A stretch of DNA of 45,638 bases from Paenibacillus dendritiformis (GCF_015845845.1 NZ_LDIG01000030.1:1-45638); one strand, 5' to 3'; counted from the first letter of the stretch, positions 8,548 to 18,282 are shown. Numbers and translations are program-made. The notes: generated by a model from the letters alone, not told the origin.

Positions 8548-10197
8548 ATGGAACATTTATCGGAAAAACGAAAATTAACAATCATGATCGCGATTATGGC
8601 GGCGATGTTCTTCTCGGCCATCAATCAGACGATCATCGGGGTCGCCATGCCGCGCATTATCGCGAAGCTTGGCGGGATGGACTATTATACATGGGCCATT
8701 ACGATCTATTTGCTGACCTCGACGGTCGCTACCGTGCTGGTCGGCAAATTATCCGACATATATGGCCGCAAGCCTTTTATTTTGGCGGGTATCGCTCTGT
8801 TCATGCTGGGCGCCTTCCTGAGCGGTTTTTCCGCCGATATTTTTCAATTGATCGCCTTCCGCGGCATCCAGGGGATGGGCGCCGGCATCATTATGTCTAC
8901 CGCATTTACGGCGGTCGGCGACCTTTATGCGCCTCGGGAGCGGGCGAAATGGATGGGCGTCATGAGCGGCGTGTTCGGACTGTCCAGCGTGCTGGGGCCG
9001 CCGCTTGGAGGATATCTGGTCGACCATCTGGATTGGAGATGGGTATTCTGGATGTTCCTGCCGCTTGGCATTATCGCCTTCTTCATGATCATCGCCCTGT
9101 TCCCGAAAGTGGAACGTAAAGAAGGAGAATCGATCGACTATTGGGGCTCTATCTTCCTGACGACGACCATTGTGCCGCTGCTGCTCGCCTTCTCTTGGGC
9201 GGGAGACGGCGCGGGCAAATATCCTTGGGGTTCATGGCAAATCATCGGCTTGTTCTCGGCAACCCTCGTTTCTCTCATCATTTTCATTTTGGTGGAAATG
9301 AAGGTGAAATCTCCGGTGCTGCCGCTGTCGCTGTTCCGCAACGGCATCGTCACCGTGTCGAACCTGGCCGGATTCGTGTTGAATGCCGGCATGATGGGCG
9401 CCATCATTTATGTTCCGTTCTTTGTGCAAGGGGTCAAGGGCATCTCCCCAACCTATTCTGGTTATGTCACGATGCCGATGTCCGTTGTCATGATTCTGTG
9501 CACGGCATTTATCGGCCAGTTCATCTCGAAGACGGGAAAATATAAAAAGATGGCCATCGCCGGCCTGCTCATTATGACCTTCGGCATGGTGCTGCTGCAC
9601 TTCATGACTCCGGAGACGGCGATTTATATTACCGTTATCTATATGTGCATCGTCGGACTCGGGCTGGGCATCAGCATGCCTGTCTTCTCTTTGACGATTC
9701 AGAATGCGGTAGAACCGAAGCAGCTCGGCGTCGCGACCGCATCGTCGCAGTTGTTCCGTTCTTTGGGCGGAACGATCGGCATCGCCGTGATGGGAACGGT
9801 CATGAGCTCGCACATGACCAGCAAAATGACCGAGCTTGGCGCGGCATCCGGCGCTTCCGGCGGCCAAATGCAGATCGACCCGAAATATGCGGAATCGATC
9901 AAGGAAGTGATGAATCCGCAGACGCTGCTCGATCAGCCGAAGCTGGAAGGCATCATGAGCCAGCTTCCGCCCGAACTTCAGACGATGGTCGACAATCTCG
10001 TTCATATGGTGCGCGAAGCGCTTAGCTACGGCGTGACCAGCACGTTCCTGACAGGCGCTATCGTCACGGCGGTTGCCGTCGTCCTGACCTTCTTCCTCAA
10101 GGAAATCCCGCTTCGCTCCGCGAAGGATGTCCAGGTGAAGCAAGATGGCCATGCAGGAGAAGTGAGACAGCAGGTCGTGGTCAATTCCAAATCTTAA
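8548..10197 (+). CDS. MFS drug/proton antiporter, DHA2 (EmrB/QacA) type
   Basis: A 549-aa integral membrane protein with about 14 hydrophobic segments, the size and topology of the DHA2 branch. The loop 2-3 signature GKLSDIYGRKPF and the motif-C-like GVFGLSSVLGPPLGG mark it as an exporter. A hydrophilic loop near residues 425-485 precedes the last helix. The ATG has AAGGAG 7 nt upstream. It is cotranscribed with the MarR gene and probably exports a toxic small molecule that the regulator senses. The substrate cannot be named from sequence. Confidence 0.93.
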   Translation: MEHLSEKRKLTIMIAIMAAMFFSAINQTIIGVAMPRIIAKLGGMDYYTWAITIYLLTSTVATVLVGKLSDIYGRKPFILAGIALFMLGAFLSGFSADIFQLIAFRGIQGMGAGIIMSTAFTAVGDLYAPRERAKWMGVMSGVFGLSSVLGPPLGGYLVDHLDWRWVFWMFLPLGIIAFFMIIALFPKVERKEGESIDYWGSIFLTTTIVPLLLAFSWAGDGAGKYPWGSWQIIGLFSATLVSLIIFILVEMKVKSPVLPLSLFRNGIVTVSNLAGFVLNAGMMGAIIYVPFFVQGVKGISPTYSGYVTMPMSVVMILCTAFIGQFISKTGKYKKMAIAGLLIMTFGMVLLHFMTPETAIYITVIYMCIVGLGLGISMPVFSLTIQNAVEPKQLGVATASSQLFRSLGGTIGIAVMGTVMSSHMTSKMTELGAASGASGGQMQIDPKYAESIKEVMNPQTLLDQPKLEGIMSQLPPELQTMVDNLVHMVREALSYGVTSTFLTGAIVTAVAVVLTFFLKEIPLRSAKDVQVKQDGHAGEVRQQVVVNSKS

Positions 10198-10213
10198 TAT
10201 GCTCGGTACTTAG

Positions 10214-10252
10214 AAAGAACCGCCTTATCCCTTTCGGATTAGGCGGTTCTTT
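10214..10252 (+). terminator. Terminator of the MarR/MFS operon
   Basis: AAAGAACCGCCT pairs with AGGCGGTTCTTT around a short loop, directly after the MFS stop. The A-rich and T-rich ends mean it could work in both directions. Confidence 0.85.
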
Positions 10253-10406
10253 GCAATCCAAACGTTCCATTAATCGGCAATTCTATCTTACATACAACTC
10301 GGAGGAAGATGCGCGAAGGCAGACAAGCTTCCGGGCGACGCTGATCCTGCTCGGCCTGCCAAGCTTGCTGACTTCGCTCCTCCTCTACCTAATCGTATAC
10401 CGGTAA
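10251..10406 (+). other. Orphan open frame ending in one membrane helix; possible gene remnant
   Basis: In one plus frame the stretch from TTG 10251 to TAA 10404 is open. It ends in a convincing transmembrane helix (LPSLLTSLLLYLIVYR) preceded by a charged segment. There is no ATG and no ribosome site, and the first codons overlap the operon terminator. It could be the 3' end of a lost membrane protein gene or a chance frame. An inverted repeat ATACCGG-TAAA-CCGGTAT (10397-10414) covers its stop. I do not claim it is expressed. Confidence 0.25.
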
Positions 10407-10431
10407 ACCGGTATCCCCGCTATGTTGCCGT

Positions 10432-11031
10432 TCAAATGTGCGCGTCTCCCGTGTGGGTCTCCGCATCGCTGACCGGAACCGCCAATCCCTGGGTCATCGT
10501 CTCCGCCATTAATGCTACCGCTTGCTGCAGCGTACAGGACGAACGCATCAGAAATTCGGGATCGAACAAGGCGGCCGAAGCTCCGATCATCATCTGCACG
10601 ACGCTCGGCACATGAACAGGCCGTATTTCCCCGGCGGCAATGCCTTCTTCAATGATATTGGCTACGGTAGACCACCCGCATTCTTCCTGCAAATAATTGT
10701 TGATTTTATTCCATTCATTCGGAGCAAGCCGCTTCATCTCCGCCAGCAGCCGCTGATCGCTCAGCTTCAGCCCGCTCGGCACGATGGAGAGCACCCGCCT
10801 CAGCTTCTCCAGACTGCTCCAGTGCGGATTTTCGTAAATCCCTTTCTCAAGCTGGATCACTTCATCGATCGATTGGTCAACGATCGAGCCGATTAACTCC
10901 TCCTTTGAGGAGAAATGTTCATAAATAGTTCGCTTGCTTATCCCCATCTCCCTGGCCAGATCGCTCATCGTAAATTTGAGTCCCTGTATCGACATCAACT
11001 CCAGGGCCGCTTGCATCAGCCGCTCTCTCAT
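10432..11031 (-). CDS. TetR-family transcriptional regulator
   Basis: A 199-aa regulator. The N-terminal helix-turn-helix is clear: FTMSDLAREMGISKRTIYEHFSS (split across about residues 20-42), followed by a ligand-binding C-terminal half with no recognised specificity. The ATG has a GGGGGGAG ribosome site. It has no obvious partner gene: the MFS operon converges on it from the left and a lipoprotein gene lies upstream. A cre-like sequence (GGTAAGCGCTTCGA, 11057-11070) lies just upstream of the start and imperfectly matches the CcpA consensus. Confidence 0.9.
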   Translation of the reverse strand: MRERLMQAALELMSIQGLKFTMSDLAREMGISKRTIYEHFSSKEELIGSIVDQSIDEVIQLEKGIYENPHWSSLEKLRRVLSIVPSGLKLSDQRLLAEMKRLAPNEWNKINNYLQEECGWSTVANIIEEGIAAGEIRPVHVPSVVQMMIGASAALFDPEFLMRSSCTLQQAVALMAETMTQGLAVPVSDAETHTGDAHI

Positions 11032-11183
11032 GGAACTCCCCCCTCTTGAGCAACAAGGTAAGCGCTTCGATTCATGCCTATCATCATGCCGAGTATATGA
11101 CCTTCCTCAAGTGCCGTCAAGGCAGACTCTATTGCGCGAGGGCTTCACATGCTTGTTCACGATAGAAAAACCGGGGCGATGCA

Positions 11184-12023
11184 TCAATGATACGACAATG
11201 CCTGGGAACCTAGCGCATGCCATGAGTCGATGAATTGCTTCTTATTTACTTTGACTGCCTTGCGGGCCGATAGCGGATCATTGAGATATACATAGTCCGG
11301 ATCGTAACCTGCCAACACGACCGCATGGAGATCGAGCGGAGTCGTAATTTGTTCATTTCCATGCTTCCACGACTCCCATCGATCAGGTAATTTATAATCG
11401 CCTGTAGTCCAGGTCACGACAGGCTTTCCAGTGCTTAGGTGCCGCAGCACATGCTCGAACGGTTGGCCGGTCAAATTGACGGTACGGCCCGGCAAATATT
11501 TTTTCATCAGATCTTCAAGCGGTTCGGCATAGATCGCGTAGCCTTTCTGTTTCCCCGTAATATCTCCGACAAAGCCTTCATTCGGGTCGCCCCAGTGCGT
11601 AATATCGCCGCCCTTGCCGGTCTGCAGGCGGTCCGGGTCCTTTTTTACTTTATCCGCGAGCTCCATTTTTCCGACCTGAATTCCGGCATATTTCAATATC
11701 ATCGCTAAGCTTGTCACTTCGCAACCGTATTTTAATTCAGGATTTTGCGCGACCAGGGGAACGTCCAGCAGTATCTTCTCCTTCCGCTGAGGACGAGGCG
11801 GCTCTTGCGAGAGCGATTGGTCCCGATTGTTTCGATTGCTTTTCTTGCGTTGCGTATCATCGGGTGCTTCTATTTCTGAACTCGACGCATTGAGTCTCTC
11901 GCGGTCGAAATCACGCTGATCAGCCGCATCAGGCGCTGGCTGCTGTTGAGCTTGAGGAGCGCAGCCAGGCGCGATAGCCAACAGGACAACAACAAGGACA
12001 TGGAGCCCCACACGCGTAATCAT
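11184..12023 (-). CDS. C39-like cysteine peptidase family lipoprotein
   Basis: A 279-aa exported protein. The start is ATG 12023 with GGGGGA 8 nt upstream; a GTG five codons earlier is less likely. The hydrophobic leader ends at Cys21 in IAPGC, a slightly atypical lipobox. A Gln/Asp/Arg-rich linker reaches about residue 82. The Peptidase_C39_2-type domain follows, with candidate Cys101 in YGCEVTSLAMIL, a His in TPLDLHAVV and an Asp in VYLNDPLS, which would form the papain-like triad. Family members are often of unknown substrate. No export gene adjoins it, so it is not a bacteriocin-processing C39 domain. Confidence 0.85.
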   Translation of the reverse strand: MITRVGLHVLVVVLLAIAPGCAPQAQQQPAPDAADQRDFDRERLNASSSEIEAPDDTQRKKSNRNNRDQSLSQEPPRPQRKEKILLDVPLVAQNPELKYGCEVTSLAMILKYAGIQVGKMELADKVKKDPDRLQTGKGGDITHWGDPNEGFVGDITGKQKGYAIYAEPLEDLMKKYLPGRTVNLTGQPFEHVLRHLSTGKPVVTWTTGDYKLPDRWESWKHGNEQITTPLDLHAVVLAGYDPDYVYLNDPLSARKAVKVNKKQFIDSWHALGSQALSYH

Positions 12024-12152
12024 TGCCAATTCCCCCACCTTCCAAAATATTTACAGTCCTATTGTTCCGGCATGTCCCATAAATATTCTGTACAGCGCCT
12101 TTCCCTGTAGATGGCATATGTCCTCCTGCGGATGAACCGCATAAGCAAAAAA

Positions 12153-12186
12153 TCCCTGCTCCGAAGGCTAAGCTTCGAGGCAGGGA
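12153..12186 (-). terminator. Terminator of leuCD
   Basis: TCCCTGC pairs with GCAGGGA, with an inner CGAAG/CTTCG stem. On the minus strand the stem is followed by TTTTTT. It lies 10 nt after the leuD stop. Confidence 0.88.
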
Positions 12187-12196
12187 GTCTCGTCTA

Positions 12197-12811
12197 TTAT
12201 TGGGATGCGGAAACGGCCAGACGCTCCGCATGCTTCGCTTCATAGGCGGCAATCGCATCTTCGTGCTGGAGGGTCAACCCGATATCATCCAGTCCCTGAA
12301 GCAAAAATTGGCGGCGGTGCTCATCGAGATCGAACGAGCAGTCCAAGCCGTAATCATCGGTTATCCGCTTGTTCTCCAGGTCGATATGGAGCTTGTAGCC
12401 TTCATGGCGCGCCGTCCGCTGGAACAGCTCCTCCACCTGCTCCTCCGACAGCTTGACAGGCAGAATGCCGTTCTTGAAGCAGTTGTTATAGAAAATATCC
12501 GCAAAGGAAGGTGCGATCACACAGCGGAATCCATAGTCGAGGATCGCCCACGGCGCGTGCTCGCGCGAGGAGCCGCAGCCGAAGTTGGCCCGCGAGAGCA
12601 GTACGGTCGCTCCGCTGTATAGCGGCTGATTGAGCGAGAAGGACGGAATTTCCTTCCCTTCCTCGTCAAACCGCCATTCATAAAACAGAAATTGTCCGAA
12701 TCCGCTGCGCTCGATCCGCTTTAAAAATTGCTTCGGAATGATGGCGTCCGTATCTACGTTCACGCGATCCACCGGCGCCACCAATCCCGTCATCGTTGTA
12801 AATGGTTGCAT
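12197..12811 (-). CDS. leuD: 3-isopropylmalate dehydratase, small subunit
   Basis: Small subunit of isopropylmalate isomerase, which converts 2-isopropylmalate to 3-isopropylmalate in leucine synthesis. The 204-aa length is normal. Family landmarks are [19 protein letters not shown] near the N-terminus and the loop [13 protein letters not shown], which lies near the active site. It follows leuC by 13 nt and they are surely cotranscribed. leuA and leuB are not in this window. Confidence 0.97.
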   Translation of the reverse strand: MQPFTTMTGLVAPVDRVNVDTDAIIPKQFLKRIERSGFGQFLFYEWRFDEEGKEIPSFSLNQPLYSGATVLLSRANFGCGSSREHAPWAILDYGFRCVIAPSFADIFYNNCFKNGILPVKLSEEQVEELFQRTARHEGYKLHIDLENKRITDDYGLDCSFDLDEHRRQFLLQGLDDIGLTLQHEDAIAAYEAKHAERLAVSASQ

Positions 12812-12824
12812 CGTCCGTTCCCTC

Positions 12825-14249
12825 CTAGTTCAATACTTCCGACTTGAATTCCCAATTCCGCACATCGACGAAATGCCCCTTAATGGCAGCGGCCGCAGCC
12901 ATCGCCGGAGAGACGAGGTGGGTGCGGCCTCCGCGGCCCTGGCGTCCTTCGAAATTCCGGTTCGAAGTCGATGCGCAGCGTTGCCCCGGCTGCAGCACGT
13001 CCGGATTCATCGCAAGGCACATGCTGCATCCGGCGTCGCGCCATTCGAAGCCCGCTTCCTTGAACACGACGTCCAGCCCTTCGCGCTCGGCCTGCAATTT
13101 GACGCGGCCCGATCCAGGCACGACGATCGCGGTGACCTTATCGCTCACTTTATGCCCTTTGGCCACTTCCGCGGCCGCGCGCAAATCTTCAATCCGTCCG
13201 TTCGTGCATGATCCGATAAACACATAATCGATGTTAATCTCCGTCATCGGCGTTCCCGGCGTAAGCCCCATATATTCAAGCGCCTTCTCAGCGGCCTTGC
13301 GCTCATTCTCGGTCTTGAAATCTGCCGGATTCGGCACCGCGGCCGTAATATCCGTTCCCATGCCCGGGCTCGTGCCCCAGGTTACCTGCGGAATGAGGCT
13401 GTCCATATCGACTTCCACGACCATGTCATAGGAGGCCCCTTCATCGGTGGCGAGCTGCCTCCAGCGCTCGATCGCCTTGTCGAAGGCTTCGCCCTGAGGA
13501 ACATACTGGCGTCCCCGCAAATATTCGAAGGTCGTCTCGTCCGGCGCGATCAGTCCGGCGCGCGCCCCCGCTTCGATCGACATGTTGCATACCGTCATCC
13601 GCTCTTCCATCGTCAGTTCGCGAATCGCTTCGCCCGTATATTCGATGACATACCCGGTCGCGAAGTCCGTTCCATATTGGGCGATGAAGCCGAGTATCAT
13701 GTCCTTGGCCGTTACTCCCGGCTTCCGCTTGCCGACGAACCGCACTTCCATCGTCTTCGATTTGGCTTGCTGCAGGCATTGGGTTGCCAGCACATGCTCG
13801 ACCTCGCTCGTGCCGATACCGAAGGCAAGCGCTCCGAACGCCCCATGGGTGGACGTATGGCTGTCCCCGCATACAATCGTCTTGCCCGGATGGGTCAAGC
13901 CGAGCTCAGGGCCCATGACATGCACGACTCCTTGATCGATGCTGTTCAGATCGAACAGCGTTACGCCGAACTCCGCGCAGTTTTTGGACAGCGTGTCGAT
14001 CTGCTGCTTCGAGATCGGATCGGTAATGTTGAAGCGATCCTTCGTCGGCACGTTGTGATCCATTGTAGCGAACGTCAATTCCGGTCTGCGCACCTTCCGG
14101 CCGCTCATGCGCAATCCTTCGAACGCCTGCGGCGATGTGACTTCATGCACCAGGTGCAGATCAATGTACAAAATCCCCGGCTTTCCTTCCTCTTGAACGA
14201 TAACGTGATCATCCCAAATTTTTTCATACATCGTTTTCTTTGCAGCCAT
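12825..14249 (-). CDS. leuC: 3-isopropylmalate dehydratase, large subunit
   Basis: Aconitase-family [4Fe-4S] subunit of isopropylmalate isomerase; 474 aa. The cluster ligands are in [13 protein letters not shown] and [11 protein letters not shown]. The substrate loop [19 protein letters not shown] is intact. The start is the ATG at 14249, served by GAGAGGTGA; the upstream in-frame ATG at 14270 overlaps that ribosome site and is rejected. The gene is divergent from a LysR regulator 162 nt away, which may control it. Confidence 0.97.
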   Translation of the reverse strand: MAAKKTMYEKIWDDHVIVQEEGKPGILYIDLHLVHEVTSPQAFEGLRMSGRKVRRPELTFATMDHNVPTKDRFNITDPISKQQIDTLSKNCAEFGVTLFDLNSIDQGVVHVMGPELGLTHPGKTIVCGDSHTSTHGAFGALAFGIGTSEVEHVLATQCLQQAKSKTMEVRFVGKRKPGVTAKDMILGFIAQYGTDFATGYVIEYTGEAIRELTMEERMTVCNMSIEAGARAGLIAPDETTFEYLRGRQYVPQGEAFDKAIERWRQLATDEGASYDMVVEVDMDSLIPQVTWGTSPGMGTDITAAVPNPADFKTENERKAAEKALEYMGLTPGTPMTEINIDYVFIGSCTNGRIEDLRAAAEVAKGHKVSDKVTAIVVPGSGRVKLQAEREGLDVVFKEAGFEWRDAGCSMCLAMNPDVLQPGQRCASTSNRNFEGRQGRGGRTHLVSPAMAAAAAIKGHFVDVRNWEFKSEVLN

Positions 14250-14292
14250 TCGTTCTTCACCTCTCCGCATAATGCGCTGTACTATTAGAATG

Positions 14293-14358
14293 AATATAGC
14301 ATTTGATTCTTCATTGATCCAAGATATAATATCTATAACAATGATAGGTTCAACCTAT
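14293..14358. promoter_or_regulatory. leuC/lysR divergent control region
   Basis: On the minus strand TTGGAT (14317-14322) and TATATT (14293-14298), 18 nt apart, could form the leuCD promoter. The palindrome ATAGGT-TCA-ACCTAT (14344-14358) lies between this promoter and the LysR gene and is AT-rich with a T-N11-A layout nearby, as LysR-type sites have. Binding is inferred only. Confidence 0.5.
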
Positions 14359-14411
14359 AACGAAAGTTGATCATCAAGTTATCATTACTCATTCATTTGG
14401 AGGACGTACCT

Positions 14412-15341
14412 ATGGAATTCCGGCAACTACAATATGCGGTGCAGATTGCGCAGGAACGCAATTTCTCGCGGGCAGCCGAGAAGCTGCATATCGCCCAGCC
14501 CTCGCTCAGCCAGCAGCTGTCCAAGCTGGAGAAGGAAATCGGCGTGCTGCTGTTCCGCCGCACCACGAACTCGGTCGAGCTGACGCATGCCGGCGAGATC
14601 TTCGTCGATCGCGCCCAGAAAATATGGGATGCTTTGGAGCAATTAAAAAGCGAAATGGCCGATATCAGCCAGACGAAAAAAGGCAAAGTCGTCATCGGGA
14701 CGATGCCGATTACGGGCTCTCACCTGCTTCCGCACGTCCTTCCTTCGTTCCATTCCATCTACCCGGATATCGAGCTTGTGCTCGTGGAGGATACATCGAC
14801 ATCCAATCTGGAACGGATGACCGCTCAAGGCAAAAACGATCTGTGCTTGCTCTCGCTGCCGCTGACCGATCCGGCCCTCACCTGGGAGCCGCTTGTCGAT
14901 GAGGAGATTCTGCTTGCCGTTCCAAACCATCACCCCCTCCTGCCCAAGAGCGGAGCTCCCGCCGAAGCCGTTCCGCTCGCTTCCCTGCAGGACGAGCCGT
15001 TCATCCTGCTGAAGCGGGGACAGGGCTTCCGGCAGCTGACGATGGATCTGTGCGAGCAGGCCGGCTTCCAGCCGAATGTCGTCTTCGAGAGCAGCAATAT
15101 CGAGACCGTGCAATCGCTTGTGGCCGCCGGAATGGGCGTCGCGCTCGTCCCCGCTTTCATCGCCCGGGCGCCGCGCATCGAATTCGTCCCCGCCTACCTG
15201 CCGCTGGCCGGACGTCCCGCCCGCACGCTCGTCATCGCCTATCGTGAGGGCCGATATATGTCCCATGCGGCATCAGCCTTCATGGAGACCTTGAAAACGA
15301 CGGTCGCCGAGCGGTTCGGCAGCCGATCCGAAGCCCCGTAA
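14412..15341 (+). CDS. LysR-family transcriptional regulator
   Basis: A 309-aa LTTR. The N-terminal winged helix is typical: YAVQIAQERNFSRAAEKLHI, then QPSLSQQLSKLEKEIGVLLF. The periplasmic-binding-fold effector domain starts near residue 90 (GKVVIGTMPITGSHLLPHVL). The start is ATG 14412 behind TTGGAGGACGTACCT. It is divergent from leuCD, the usual arrangement for an LTTR and its target, so control of leucine synthesis is plausible, but many such regulators act elsewhere. Confidence 0.92.
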   Translation: MEFRQLQYAVQIAQERNFSRAAEKLHIAQPSLSQQLSKLEKEIGVLLFRRTTNSVELTHAGEIFVDRAQKIWDALEQLKSEMADISQTKKGKVVIGTMPITGSHLLPHVLPSFHSIYPDIELVLVEDTSTSNLERMTAQGKNDLCLLSLPLTDPALTWEPLVDEEILLAVPNHHPLLPKSGAPAEAVPLASLQDEPFILLKRGQGFRQLTMDLCEQAGFQPNVVFESSNIETVQSLVAAGMGVALVPAFIARAPRIEFVPAYLPLAGRPARTLVIAYREGRYMSHAASAFMETLKTTVAERFGSRSEAP

Positions 15342-15349
15342 ATGAAGAA

Positions 15350-15383
15350 CAGCCCCGAGACCGCCTGTGACGGTTCGGGGCTG
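15350..15383. terminator. Bidirectional terminator between lysR and the GH3 gene
   Basis: CAGCCCCGA pairs with TCGGGGCTG around an ACCG/CGGT-containing loop. It lies between two convergent genes with stops at 15341 and 15393, so it probably ends both transcripts. Confidence 0.82.
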
Positions 15384-15392
15384 TATGTCTGT

Positions 15393-17261
15393 TTATGGCA
15401 GCGCGACCGGCAGCTTGCCTGCGGGCGGTTCGGCGGAGAACAGCGCCTCGGCGCCGGCGCGGAGATTGCTCGGCGTCGTCCCGTAGACGGCGATCCCGAG
15501 CGGGATATCCGGCAGTTCGGCCATATCGTACGGAGTTCCGACGGACAGCACGGCGGCCGCAATGCCCTGCTCCGCCGCGGCCTGGAACCAGCTTCTGGCC
15601 GTCTCCGCGCTGCCCCGATCATGATGCAGGTCCTGCGTGACCCAGACCGCGATCGCCCCGTCCGGCCATTTCCGCGGCGATGGAGCCTCCGCTGCCGTCC
15701 TTGCGTCAACCTGGATGCTGCCCCCCGCCATGGAGGAAGCGGCGGCTTCGATCTCACGCTGGACGCGCTCCATCACCGTCCCCTGATCTCCGATAAGGAT
15801 GACGCGGCGACCGTCTCCGCGAAGCAGCGGCAAATTCTTCTTCACTGCGTTCCCCCACACGGTTGCCGCTTCGGAAGCGATGCGATCGGCCGTCTCCTCC
15901 GCCGAGCCTGATTGGAAAAACGCCTCGGCTCCCCGGATCGCGTCCTCCAGCGGGATTGGCGGGGAGGCGGTGTCGGGCAGGAGGCCGTATTTCCGCTTCA
16001 TCCGCAATATTCGGCGGACGCTGTCGTCAATCCGGGCGGCCTCAAGCTCGCCGTCCTCCACCGCCCTGTGTATCGCGCTCACCGCCGCGGCCGGATCCGG
16101 CGGCATCAGGAGCATGTCCGCCCCCGCCTTCACGGCCATGACCGCCGCCTCCTCGCTCCCGAAGTGATCGGCGATGGCCTTCATATTGAGCGCATCCGTC
16201 ACGATGACCCCCTGGAATCCAAGCTGTTCGCGCAGCACGCCGGTCAAGATACGCGGCGATAAGGTCGCCGGCAGCGCAATCGGCTTCCCGTCCAGCTTCG
16301 AGACGGCTGTCGCCGGCTCCAGCTGCGGCACTTGAATATGCGCGCTCATAATCGCATCGACGCCTTCCGCGATTGCGGCCCGGAACGGCACCCATTCGAC
16401 GGATTCGAAGCGCGAGAGATCGTAATCGAGCTTCGGCAGCCCGATATGCGAATCGGTCGCCGTATCCCCATGGCCGGGGAAATGCTTGGCTACCGCAGGC
16501 AGCCCGGCGGCATGCATGCCGCCGATGAACGATGTGACGAAGTCCGCAACCTGCTCCGGATCCGATCCGAATGAGCGGAGGCCGATGACCGGATTGTCCG
16601 GATTGCTGTTGATGTCGGCGACCGGCGCGAAGTCGAGATTGATCTCCAGCTTGGCGAGCATCTCGCCAAGTGTGGCCGCCGTCTCGGCGGCCGCTTCCGC
16701 ACGCCCCGTCGCGCCGATGGCCATATTGCCGTTCAGCGGAGAGGCGAAGGGCAGCCGCGTGACGATGCCGCCCTCCTGATCGGCGCTGATCCACAGCGGG
16801 ATGGCGGCCGTCTGCTGCAAGCCGCGATTCAGCGTCAATACCGTGCGGATATCCGGAATATCGCCCCGGAAGAGTACGACCCCGCCGGGACGGAGCTGCC
16901 GCATCGCTTCCTCCAGTTGGACGCCGCCGCTTTCCCGCTCGACCGCCTCCAAATCCACCATAAGCATTTGACTAATCCGCTCATCGAGCGACATGCCAGA
17001 CAGGGTCTGTTCAATGAACGCCTTCTCCTTCTCCTGCCGGGGGGCTGCTCCTTCGTCTCCAGCCGGCCTCCCGCCGGGAGACGAAGGGCCGCTGGCGCCT
17101 GTATCGGGCCCTCCCGCCGGCCCTCCCTGAGGCTGAAGGACGATCCAGGCTCCGATCCCGACGGCGGCGGCAAGCAGCGCCGAGGCCAGGATGATGAGCT
17201 TCCGCCGGGCAGCGCCTCTCCGCTTCCGCACGTGCCGGTTCGAGCGCGGGGGCGTGCTCAT
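15393..17261 (-). CDS. Membrane-anchored NagZ-like beta-N-acetylhexosaminidase (GH3)
   Basis: Glycoside hydrolase family 3 enzyme, 622 aa. An Arg-rich N-terminus (1-20) and a single hydrophobic helix (21-42) act as a membrane anchor or signal, then a Gly/Pro/Ser linker (45-78). The catalytic domain has the NagZ signature KHFPGHGDT (259-267, catalytic His/Asp dyad) and the nucleophile Asp356 in VIVTDALNMK. A second domain follows to the end. NagZ enzymes release N-acetylglucosamine from muropeptides, so cell-wall turnover outside the membrane is likely. The start ATG at 17261 overlaps the stop of the amidase gene by 4 nt (ATGA) and has GAGGAG upstream; the longer frame is discarded. Confidence 0.92.
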   Translation of the reverse strand: MSTPPRSNRHVRKRRGAARRKLIILASALLAAAVGIGAWIVLQPQGGPAGGPDTGASGPSSPGGRPAGDEGAAPRQEKEKAFIEQTLSGMSLDERISQMLMVDLEAVERESGGVQLEEAMRQLRPGGVVLFRGDIPDIRTVLTLNRGLQQTAAIPLWISADQEGGIVTRLPFASPLNGNMAIGATGRAEAAAETAATLGEMLAKLEINLDFAPVADINSNPDNPVIGLRSFGSDPEQVADFVTSFIGGMHAAGLPAVAKHFPGHGDTATDSHIGLPKLDYDLSRFESVEWVPFRAAIAEGVDAIMSAHIQVPQLEPATAVSKLDGKPIALPATLSPRILTGVLREQLGFQGVIVTDALNMKAIADHFGSEEAAVMAVKAGADMLLMPPDPAAAVSAIHRAVEDGELEAARIDDSVRRILRMKRKYGLLPDTASPPIPLEDAIRGAEAFFQSGSAEETADRIASEAATVWGNAVKKNLPLLRGDGRRVILIGDQGTVMERVQREIEAAASSMAGGSIQVDARTAAEAPSPRKWPDGAIAVWVTQDLHHDRGSAETARSWFQAAAEQGIAAAVLSVGTPYDMAELPDIPLGIAVYGTTPSNLRAGAEALFSAEPPAGKLPVALP

Positions 17262-18112
17262 GCCCGCTCCTCGGCGGAAGCGGGCTGCCCGCTTCCGCGG
17301 TACAATGATTCGCTCCGATCGGCGAATACCGGAATGCGCCTGCGGACCTCCAAGACGGATGACAACGGGATATCCGCGTAAATATCCGTCTCTTCTTCTT
17401 CCGCCCCCGCAATGGTTTCTCCCCAAGGATCAAGCACGACCGAATGGCCGAAGAAGGCGGATGCCGTTCCGTTCGCTCCGAGGCTTGTGCCCACCCGATT
17501 GCAGGCGGCGACGAACATCTGATTCTCGATGGCCCGGGCCGTCAGGAGCGTGCGCCAGTGGTGAAGGCGCGGATGCGGCCACTGGGCCGGCACGAACAGC
17601 ACCTCCGCGCCGTCGAGAGCCAGCGTGCGCGCAAGCTCCGGGAAGCGCAGATCATAGCAAATGATGGCGCCGCACGCCACGCCGTCCAGTTCAAAGCGGC
17701 CCAGTCTATCTCCCGCACTCAAATACGAATGCTCATCCATCAACCGGAACAGATGCGTCTTGTCGTATTGAGCCGCAATCCGTCCCTGGCGATCCGTTAC
17801 ATACAGGCGATTATAAAAGCGGCCTCCTTCACGAACCGACACCGATCCGCCGATAATATTCACTTCATGCCGTGCCGACAGCCCCGACAGCAGCTCCCGC
17901 GCCGTTTCTCCTCCCGGATCGGCCAATTGATCGAGCTTTTCCAGCGCATAGCCCGTATTCCACATTTCCGGGAGCACGATGACGTCAGGCCGGGTACCCG
18001 GACGGTCCATCACTTGCTCGATGCGGCGCTTGACTCGGTCCGCGTTGCGTTCCGGCTCTCCAATGATGACATCCATTTGAATCAGGCATATTCTCCATGC
18101 TTCCGGCTTCAT
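17258..18112 (-). CDS. Carbon-nitrogen hydrolase (nitrilase superfamily amidase)
   Basis: Soluble 284-aa amidase with the complete Glu-Lys-Cys triad: Glu49 in VLPEMWNTGY, Lys118 in YDKTHLF, Cys152 in ICYDLRFPE. The sequence type recalls omega-amidases and YafV/Nit2-like enzymes, which hydrolyse 2-oxoglutaramate or related amides; exact substrate not certain. The start is placed at ATG 18112, with AAGGAG 12 nt upstream, somewhat far. A longer frame begins at 18175 without a ribosome site. It overlaps the GH3 gene by 4 nt, so the two are translationally coupled. Confidence 0.9.
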   Translation of the reverse strand: MKPEAWRICLIQMDVIIGEPERNADRVKRRIEQVMDRPGTRPDVIVLPEMWNTGYALEKLDQLADPGGETARELLSGLSARHEVNIIGGSVSVREGGRFYNRLYVTDRQGRIAAQYDKTHLFRLMDEHSYLSAGDRLGRFELDGVACGAIICYDLRFPELARTLALDGAEVLFVPAQWPHPRLHHWRTLLTARAIENQMFVAACNRVGTSLGANGTASAFFGHSVVLDPWGETIAGAEEEETDIYADIPLSSVLEVRRRIPVFADRSESLYRGSGQPASAEERA

Positions 18113-18282
18113 TCGATTGACACGCTCCTTCGCTCTGTCTGTTTTTCCACACTTTCCTTCATGATACCTTTTCATGGAATGGAGTCAAGCCGGACACACT
18201 ATAGAAGGTCTTTACGTTCGTGTTCAACGGCGGCTTTCTGAGCATCCTCTATTATGGCAACGAAAAGAAAGGAGTTTTCCTT

